From positions 18,123,501 to 18,187,500 of the forward strand of contig NC_135566.1 in assembly GCF_964340395.1 (NCBI RefSeq): 64,000 nucleotides of DNA. The letters are read 5' to 3'. This DNA is from Glandiceps talaboti (taxonomy: Eukaryota; Hemichordata; Enteropneusta; Spengelidae). This document shows, one piece after another, positions 49,155 through 64,000 of the stretch (its first letter is position 1; every line of letters begins with the position of its first letter). Both the position numbers and the translations under genes were made by a program. Below the pieces are notes generated by a model. It was not told the DNA's origin. It searched no databases and worked only from the letters and a program-made list of their open reading frames with translations.

Positions 49155-49795
49155 GTGCCGCAAAGAGGCACGTGATTTACGACGTTGGTACGTTCTGGAC
49201 GGTGCCGTAAAGAGGACTGTAGTTTACGACGTTGGTACGTTCTGGACGGTGCCGTTAAGTGGCCTGTGGTTTACGACGTTGGTAAGTTCTGGACGGTGCC
49301 GTTAAGTGGCCTGTAGTTTACGACGTTGGTACGTTCTGGACGGTACCGTAAAGAGGCCTGTAGTTTACGACGTTGGTACGTTCTGGACGATGCCGTAAAG
49401 AAGCCTGTAGTTTACGACGTTGGTAAGTTCTGGACGGTGCCGTAAAGAGGCATGTGGTTTACGACGTTGGTACGTTCTGGACGGTGCCGTAAAGAGGACT
49501 GTGGTTTACGACGTTGGTACGTTCTGGACGGTGCCGTAAAGAGGACTGTGGTTTACGACGTTGGTACGTTCTGGACGGTGCCGTAAAGAGGCCTGTAGTT
49601 TACGACGTTGGTACGTTCTGGACGGTGCCGTAAAGAGGCCTGTAGTTTACGACGTTGGTACGTTCTGGACGGTGCCGTAAAGAGGCCTGTAGTTTACGAC
49701 GTTGGTACGTTCTGGACGGTGCCGCAAAGAGGCCCATGATTTACGACGTTGGTACGTTTTGAAGGTGCCGTAAAGAGGCCTGTGATTTACAACGT
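49155..49795. repeat. 47-bp minisatellite, about 14 copies (unit 2)
   Basis: Units contain TTTACGACGTTGGTACGTTC and TGGACGGTGCCGTAAAGAGG. Divergence is highest at both edges and lowest in the middle, as in arrays growing by internal slippage. Unit 1 has only two copies at the same place. The array lies in the presumed first intron, about 1.4 kb before the coding start. Confidence 0.95.
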
Positions 49796-50507
49796 TGTGG
49801 TTTTGTTTCTCTTCGAAAACCAAAGAAAACTACTTTGACGGGCAACTGTGTCGTACCAATAACGTAATATCTTAACTTTTTAACATCGTAGAATTGTACA
49901 TCTCAAAATCTGTGTATAGCGTTCGGTTTGCTTGTTTGTTTGTTTGTCATTGTTTTTTTGGGGGGAGAGAAGTGCATTCTTGAGCTTACTTTGAAGGGTT
50001 CCAATGATTTTTGAGAGTGTTGGGGAAGAGGACTGTGACAGAATTCTTTACAGACAATTTTTCTCCCCGTCCCCTGCCATAAAATTTGCTCGTTTCCTAA
50101 GGGATTGCTACCAACTAGTTACCTGTACTGAGAATATGTTTAATTTGGTTCATGAATAGTTCAATTCATATGTACTAAATATAAATGTAAACGAACATAA
50201 AAGGAACTGTAAGTACTAGGCAGGTTCTCTGGTATTTAGTCAAACCATTGGCATATATATTTATTTACGTACTACTACTGTCTGCAATGGATCACCCTTG
50301 AGCTTCTAACGCCTCGTTATGACTTATGAAGTGTTTTATTTATTTGTTTCTGTATTTTGACTTTTAATAAATAATATATTTTTACATTTATGTCAAATAA
50401 AACAAATATGCTCACTGCTAAAGTTCACAAGCTGATGTTGGGACCGGGTGACTCGACAACCTATATATTAACTTGAATGACCGATAATGTTCTTTAACAA
50501 TAAGGCT

Positions 50508-50766
50508 AGACTGTCGACAGTCGTTCGCGCCTTTTTTGCTACGTTTCATCTAAAACAAAGTTGTCGCCTCACTCCGTAGCACTGTCACACTAATGCGTAC
50601 TGATAGGAACTGGGATTGCTGAAGGCACGAACTGTGAGTGCGGAAGGCACGACTCCGGCACTCGCTGCTCAGTACGTATATAGTATTGTTCATGATCGGA
50701 GCGAGTCGGCGACTTTAGTTCTAGATAAAACGTAGCAAAAAAGGCACGAACGACTGTCGACAGTCT
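50508..50766. mobile_element. MITE with 39-bp inverted ends, unit 2 only
   Basis: Inverted ends read AGACTGTCGACAGTCGTTCG then CCTTTTTTGCTACGTTT. The 9-bp sequence AATAAGGCT occurs directly before (50,499-50,507) and again two bases after (50,769-50,777). Unit 1 has it once, so unit 1 shows the empty site. A 9-bp duplication would fit Mutator-like elements. Confidence 0.85.
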
Positions 50767-51244
50767 ATAATAAGGCTATATACTTTTAAAACAACACGGG
50801 TTTTAATCAGCTTGTCCACATGAACAAAACACGTCGAATGCAGCCCGACTTTGGGATGGTATGACGACACGAATTCTCAGAATGAACATTAGAGGGCAGA
50901 TCAAAATGAGCAATATATGGCAGTTATACATAATTTGAAAAACTGGACATTTACATTTAGTTTAAGTTATACAGAGGAATATTAAATGCAACATGTCGTG
51001 GTATAAATCAATAGTCAAATATACTATCAATCAATTCAAGTCAAGTTGTCCTTTGAGTAAACTTCTTGAATCGAAAACAACTAACAACAAACAAATCGTT
51101 CAGATGGCTGTTAAACTCAGGATTTCTATACATAATTTAATAATTGCGTAAAAACAAATCGCAATATTTCAGTGCCACTTATGTATATGTCTATCATTTG
51201 ACCACAAGGAGACACTGTCATTTTCCTCCACAGTTGATAGTAAA

Positions 51245-58322
<7,078 letters not shown>

Positions 58323-58958
58323 TAATGATTAAATACTGGAGATCAGAATAGAAGATTGGAGAATAATAGGTTGATTTGATTAGGGTTTTAATGTTTTGGT
58401 AGGCATGATTGCAAAAATATGTTTTTCGATGTGTTTACACATGTACAGTAGATCTAAAGGTTAATGCATATCCAGTAATACTGATCTAAGATGATAATAA
58501 CACAGATACCGTTTTCATACAGCCTTCAATGACCGGCTTTGTTCGAGTCACGTGACACATAGTGACCTCGATTTGCATAAAGCGATCACTAGTCGTATTG
58601 TATTTTCCTCGGGCACGATTCATGCAGCACGGACGTCATATCGATGATTTGTTTTGACTCCGCGTACGGAAAGAATATGTACCTGACAATGTAATGTGTC
58701 TGGCCTTATGCGGGTACTAGTAGACGTCATGTTACTCCTGCCGTTATGATGCAAATATTTCCCGAAGCTAAAAACCGTTGTTAACTGCCCTTGGGGTAAT
58801 AGACGTCTACTGGTGCCCTCATAGCTGGGCAATAACTGTCTAGTATGATACAGTAGAATATAGTAACCATGGATGATACAGACAATTACATTTTTGTAGT
58901 GAATTCACAAAATTACAAAATGTATGAAGAATTGGTTTTCCATGTCTACAGCAACTTG

Positions 58959-59269
58959 TACCATGCACAAGCCATTTAGAACAAAAATCTGGATTATATA
59001 CTCTAATCGTTCTACGTCACGACAACGAACGTCTACGTCACTGGTTATGCTGTGTTCGAAATATTAGTCAAAATGTTTAAAAATACCATTACTTTTCCCT
59101 AATTTTCTTTGATATTACTGGCGCTGGTATAATTATGTTATTCTCCAATATATTTCTTCATTCAGCCGAAAGGCTTGTCACTACTCATCTAGCGACGCAT
59201 AGTGACAAAAGCCCCTTGGGTCACTCGTATTTTACTTGGCTGAAAGAAGAAATATATTGGGCGAAACAT
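58959..59269. repeat. Dispersed repeat with inverted termini (copy 3 of 3)
   Basis: It shares TACCATGCACAAGCCA and GTTATTCTCCAATAT with the copies at 4171 and 17,688. The right end is the most decayed of the three. Confidence 0.7.
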
Positions 59270-59663
59270 ATAATTATATTCCCTCTACGAATGTTATAGC
59301 ATGCATTACTTATTCATTGACTAGACAAAGGCGAATTTCAAATACTTTTCCATGTTTTGTGAGTCTATTCTGGTATGCCCTGTTAGTTTGCCCTAGCACA
59401 TTCGCCAACCCCTTTCAGGAGCCTCAACACTGTTGTGGCTGATATATTAAAGTATGGTTTAGATTAAACACAATAAAAATGACTAACGCTATTTATAGCT
59501 CGCGCAGCAGCAGCGAAGCTGCCGCGTAGCTGCTCCATGACTAGTACGCATGCGCGTCGTAATACTCTGTGAAAAAAATTGGTGTGTCTCGCAGGGATGC
59601 ATTGCGGCGCGCAGTGACTATGCATGCGCCTTCCATATACTCTGTGCATTCCCACGCACTACC

Positions 59664-59865
59664 CAATCTGATTAAAATCTGATGTGGTGAAAGCGTCTAA
59701 ATGCTTTATTTACCTCTATTTTCATCGTTTTGTGTCGTTTGTTTTCGTACCAAGTGATTGCCGCCTTCCCACTCACTCCGAACAAAACAAACGTCACAAC
59801 ACGATTAATAGAGGTAAATAAGGACATCTAGCCGCTTTCACCACATCGGCCCTTTAATCAGATTG
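59664..59865. mobile_element. Inverted-repeat element (MITE), 202 bp
   Basis: The arms of about 60 bp share CAATCTGATTAAA, GATGTGGTGAAAGCG and TTATTTACCTCTATT with their complements. The interior has no open frame. Confidence 0.75.
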
Positions 59866-60380
59866 CGCTACCATAACAGCACCATGCATTGCTATATTGT
59901 AAAAATAGGCCTGTTGGCACGATTATCGTAACATTGTAACGAGTATCGAGGCATCACTGTACCTCAAGGAGAAATTGTTACACTATTTGGAAGTTTGACG
60001 GTACGCGATACGGACCACTGATGACATAGCGCAGTTAATTTCCTGGTTGTGGAAGTGTGGTGGTTTTGACATTTATATTGTCGATAATTGATTTTTTTAC
60101 ATGTTCTAAAAAGAATAACTACTTTCCTTTGTTTGTTGGTACAGTAACATACCTAGTACCTAAATCATCGAGTTGAATTGAGAAATCGTGATGTTCGGCA
60201 ACATGTCAACAAAACATTTGTCCAAAGACCAACGTACGTTCGTGGAGGGTCTATGATAAGTTGGCTGATTGAAAATGAACAATATTAATCTAACGGCTAT
60301 GATGGTTTTTGAAACCAACAACTGCATAGAGTGTTGACTTTCTTTACTTCTCGTCCATGTCAGAGAATTAGATGTCATTC

Positions 60381-60386
60381 AATAAA
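60381..60386 (+). promoter_or_regulatory. Candidate polyadenylation signal, unit 2 decarboxylase
   Basis: This is the same AATAAA as at 42,607, but 2,059 bp from the stop codon because of the insertion at 58,434-60,008. An upstream site inside the insertion could be used instead. Confidence 0.4.
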
Positions 60387-61401
60387 ATAAATTTTGATGG
60401 TCAATACCCCTGGAAAATGACCCAAATCAAGTGTATCAACCCTGGCCCAGGCAGCCGGTCACAAATGAATCTATCCTGCGCGAGCTTATGGGCTTTGCTT
60501 ATTATGATATCATTCATATGTATTAATACTGGTTTGTTTTTAAAATATTAAGGGCGCCTCCAGTAATTACAATGGGGGGTGGGTGAGATAAGTCTGGGCT
60601 GTTGCATAAAATGTCATTCTCCCACGATTCCATTTTCTTACAAAGTGCACGATCATCTCTCAATATACCATTTCTAAAACATGACCCTCCCCCCATTCAA
60701 ATATTCCAAAAATATGGGTTAAAGTGCCGGCGGCTCAGATGTAAAAAAAAGGAAACGAGTCTGAGAATCAATGGTAAGGACTCTATCCTGCCAAAATGTT
60801 CATAGCTTTAATGGTATTGAATGTTTAATTTCCTATATTATTGTTATCACTACAGTGAATTTGAGTGAATGAATACATTCCCTTGTTTGGATCTATTTGG
60901 CAGTAACTCTCAAAGACTATCTACGTTAATGTAGCTAGTATTGTCGGCACTCTGAGGTCAGCATCCGGTATCCCCACTCCACCTGTGAGACCCTTACACA
61001 GCAACTAACAAATGATTCACTGCATGATTGCCAGCGTCAATTTAACTGATATATTCTGATATAGTATAATACAACGATTGACAGTGGTGGCAGCAGTGGG
61101 ATCCAAAATCACAAAATAATGCAATGTTAGATAATACAATAAGTCCAAGTCATATGTCATCTTCATCTTTTCTAAAATATGACACTACCCTGAGAAGTAA
61201 TTTGTAAAATCTGACGTCCATTGCCCCGCCCCCTGTAATTACTGAAGGTACCCTAATCTTTTAAAACGATTTGATATTGTATAGTATTTTCAACCATTTG
61301 CCCACTGACCTGTAACTTTGATATTGCTACGGGGCCATTTGTAGCACAACTGATCTGATAAGGTTCAGTAGTGTTATAGGCATGGCAAAGTGTCTGTGTG
61401 G

Positions 61402-61437
<36 letters not shown>

Positions 61438-61451
61438 CAACTTAAAGTAAA

Positions 61452-62284
61452 CAAGTCATTGAGAATGACATAGTCCCCGCTATGATTGGGTTTTAAGGAA
61501 TTATCACTACTCTGATCATGCAACAACACTTGTGAACCTAAATCGAACAGACTTAGATATGTTGTGTCTGCTTGTTGGACATGGAACATGCCTACAACAA
61601 TAAAGGATGGGTCGGGTATGGGGGGTCGGGTATGGGGGATCGAATCACGACGAAAATGGATATGCACATGTATGTCATAGAACACTGTCCTAATACCAAC
61701 TTTGAATGAGATCTGTTCAAGCATGTCTGAGTTATGGCTTTGGACATAGATAAATCGCAAACAAAATGGCTGCCAGGTGGCCATATTGGATCGTATCACA
61801 ACAACAATGAATATGCACATGTATGTCATAGAACACTGTCGTAATAGTACTAATACCAACTTTGAATGAGATCTGTTCAAGCATGTCTGAGTTATGGCTT
61901 TGGACATGGAAAATTCACAAACAAAATGGATTGTATCACGATGAAAATGGATATGCACATGTATGCCATATAACACTGTCCTAATACCAACTTTGAATGA
62001 GATCTGTTCAAGCATGTCTGAGTTATGGCTTTGGACATGGAAAATTCACAAACAAAATGGCTGCTAGGCGGCCATATTGGATCGTATCATGAAACAAATT
62101 GACGTGCATATGTATGCCATTGTATGTTGCCCCTGTGCCAAGTTTGAAAAAAATCGGTCCAGGCATCTCCAAGAAACGGCTGCGGACGGACGGACGGACG
62201 GACGGACGGATGGACGCACGGACGCACAGACAGACGGAACCCAATCCATAAGTCCCCGTCCTGGACTTCGTCCGGCGGGGACTA
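61452..62284 (-). mobile_element. Inserted dispersed element, unit 2 only (pair with 15,640-16,240)
   Basis: Unit 1 has the empty site (ACTTAAAGTAAA then AAAACACTGG, near 43,652). The insert holds about three degenerate copies of TTGAATGAGATCTGTTCAAG and ends in GACG repeats followed by GTCCGGCGGGGACT. The short inverted ends AGTCCCCGC and GCGGGGACT suggest a DNA transposon. A long minus-strand open frame across it has no recognisable domain. Confidence 0.75.
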
Positions 62285-62499
62285 AAAAACACTGGAACGA
62301 TTGCCATGATATTTGGTGGGTATATTCACCTTGGGTGTCTAGTTGGGAAACTGTTCAAATCAAAATGTTCTTATCACCGGTGGGTGATTTGGGTAAAAAA
62401 ATGTGATTTTTGATAATAAAAAAAACACCTCCAAAACTACTGGGCAGATTGGCCTAAAATTTGCTGGGATCATTTGTTAAGCGTTGTTCACGACTGGAT

Positions 62500-63590
62500 A
62501 ATATTAGACTGAGATAATATTAGTATGGCTGAGTCTGCTGACAGTATACTATGGGAAATGCAGCGAGGTGTGTCAGCGCCAAGCTGTATCCCTACATATA
62601 CCACAGTCAGTATCGTAATAGACACCGGCTGGAAAGATAAACACATCGCATGCACGATAAGAATGTGTCCTCAGTCAAACACAGTCTGTAACTAGTGATC
62701 TATGAAACCCTGCATGGTACAATACCATAAGTCTACCAGTGGAAAGTTATCTGTCCCTGATCAGGACCGGAGACTGTAGTGATGTTATTACAACCTGATT
62801 TGACCTGTCATCAAAATGTTGTTAAATTGATGAATGACAGCGATATCACCTGCTAGTGTCAGTAGTATGCATGTCTGTAAACTTCAGAAAGATAATGAAT
62901 TTGAGAACTTGTCATGTTAATTTTATCGTAGCAAGGGGTAGTCATAAAGTTAAAGGTTCCTACTTTTACCGCCTTCCCGTTTTAATATGACTACACGGCT
63001 GCGGCAGGGTAACGATCACAAGTTCTCAAATTCATTATCTTTCCAAAAATTACACCGGCACAGCGGGTGACGTCGACGCGTCGCTGTATCGTTCATCAAT
63101 TTGATAGAGTTGTGATAACAGGTCAAATCAGAGAGGCCTCTAAGGACATCGGCAGAAGTTTGACAATTAATACATTACTTACAGACAGCAATATATATTC
63201 AGGGCACCTTATATATGTTTATAAAGTTGAATTAAAAAGGACGGCAACATCATGAAAATACAAAGTTATTTTAATTTCAGAGGACAGATCATTGGCAGAC
63301 GGGATGACATACATATTTCCTGGGCCATTTTTTAAAGCACAGTTTCAACTTTGAGCCCAAAATGTTGTGGATTTTTTTGGCCTGGGGTCAGACTTTACGG
63401 CAAGGGGTGCCTGGGAGACATGGGGGGCGCACAAAATCCTGAGGGTTCAAAGGGGGCCATGAAAAAATTATGATGGTCTGCAAGGGGGGTGGGGCAAATA
63501 TTTTGTTCATAATTTGAACCAAATTAAACCTCCTGAGCGGTATATCGAGTAAATTATATAATCTCTCTCTCCCTCCCTCCCTCCATCCCT
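62500..63590. other. No gene seen: sequence after the duplication
   Basis: It has no exon-like frame. An inverted repeat at 62,887-63,042 (arms GAAAGATAATGAATTTGAGA and complement) is probably a MITE. The rest is unremarkable. Confidence 0.6.
62887..63042. mobile_element. Inverted-repeat element (MITE), 156 bp
   Basis: The arms of about 26 bp match perfectly (AATGAATTTGAGAACTTGT and complement), and weaker complementarity continues inward. Confidence 0.7.
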
Positions 63591-63764
63591 CTGTCTGTAT
63601 GTCTGTATGTCTGTCTGTATGTATGTATGTATGTATGTATGTATGTATGTATGTATGTATGTATGTATGTATGTATGTATGTATGTATGTATGTATGTAT
63701 GTATGTATGTATGTATGTATGTATGTATGTCTGTCTGTCTGCCTGTCCGTCCGTCCGTCCGTCC

Positions 63765-63811
<47 letters not shown>

Positions 63812-63875
63812 GATCCACCCTTCTCTCCATCCATCCAGCCGTTCATCCATCCATCCGTTCGCCCATCAATCAATC
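63590..63875. repeat. TATG / GTCT / GTCC tetranucleotide microsatellite
   Basis: About 110 bp of TATG is followed by GTCC and GTCT units and a CATC tail. Open frames across it on both strands are repeat artefacts. Confidence 0.97.
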
Positions 63876-64000
63876 ATATCGATAAATGAAACAAACAAAC
63901 TAATCAAATACTGAACTATTTAAGGACTGTCGCTCTTGGGAATAAAATAAGTGATCAATCACAGAGACCAACATATATTTACTTACATAAGTTCGTACAC

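Larger units (their letters stand above)
58434..60008. mobile_element. Composite insertion of 1,575 bp in the 3' UTR of the intact decarboxylase
   Basis: Unit 1 reads straight through (GATGTG then TACGGACCAC, 42,235-42,250), giving the empty site. The insert contains a foldback at 58,686-58,835, a dispersed repeat at 58,959-59,269 and an inverted-repeat element at 59,664-59,865. No outer inverted ends are evident, so it may be nested insertions or a segment lost from unit 1. Confidence 0.75.

Noticed and set aside
61374-62015. Minus-strand open frame of 213 codons
   Set aside because: It crosses internal repeats of a dispersed element and a TG run, and shows repeated near-identical peptides without a known domain. 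The related copy at 15,640 is not open along the same length.
63388-63914. Long repeat frames (Tyr-Val-Cys-Met, Thr-Asp-Arg-Gln) near the window end
   Set aside because: They are translations of the TATG/GTCT microsatellite.

Overview
The window is animal nuclear DNA. Both genes have many short exons with GT-AG junctions, separated by large introns. The rest is AT-rich sequence with long microsatellites, minisatellites and small inverted-repeat transposons. This style fits a marine invertebrate such as a hemichordate or amphioxus, but that is inference and nothing here fixes the species. I see no prokaryotic genes, operons, CRISPR arrays, rRNA genes or intact tRNA genes.

Region 1 (1-19,832, + strand) holds the 3' part of a BCR/ABR-type gene. 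Nineteen exons join without a frame break into 682 codons plus a stop. They encode DH, PH, C2 and RhoGAP domains, so the protein should both activate and inactivate Rho-family GTPases. The 5' end lies outside the window. Its introns carry tandem repeats. In two introns the repeated unit is the exon end plus the 5' splice site itself, and the stop-codon region is also triplicated (45 bp x 3).

Region 2 (about 19,833-28,508) has no recognisable gene. It holds microsatellites, a 20-bp minisatellite, a TTAA-flanked palindromic MITE and faint traces of an older duplication.

Region 3 (28,509-62,499) is a direct tandem segmental duplication: unit 1 is 28,509-43,889, unit 2 is 44,284-62,499, with a G-rich spacer between. 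Each unit carries one copy of a PLP-dependent group II amino-acid decarboxylase gene on the + strand. The unit 2 copy is intact (8 coding exons, 492 aa). The unit 1 copy is a pseudogene, with an in-frame stop in exon 4 and exon 6 deleted. The units differ by copy-specific transposons, a 47-bp minisatellite (about 2 versus 14 copies), a 1.6-kb insertion in the 3' UTR of the intact copy, and an approximately 1.8-kb satellite block that lies in intron 2 of unit 1 but upstream of the gene in unit 2.

Region 4 (62,500-64,000) is non-coding, with one small inverted-repeat element and a long TATG/GTCT microsatellite. Nothing suggests that the Rho regulator and the decarboxylase work together; their adjacency looks incidental.
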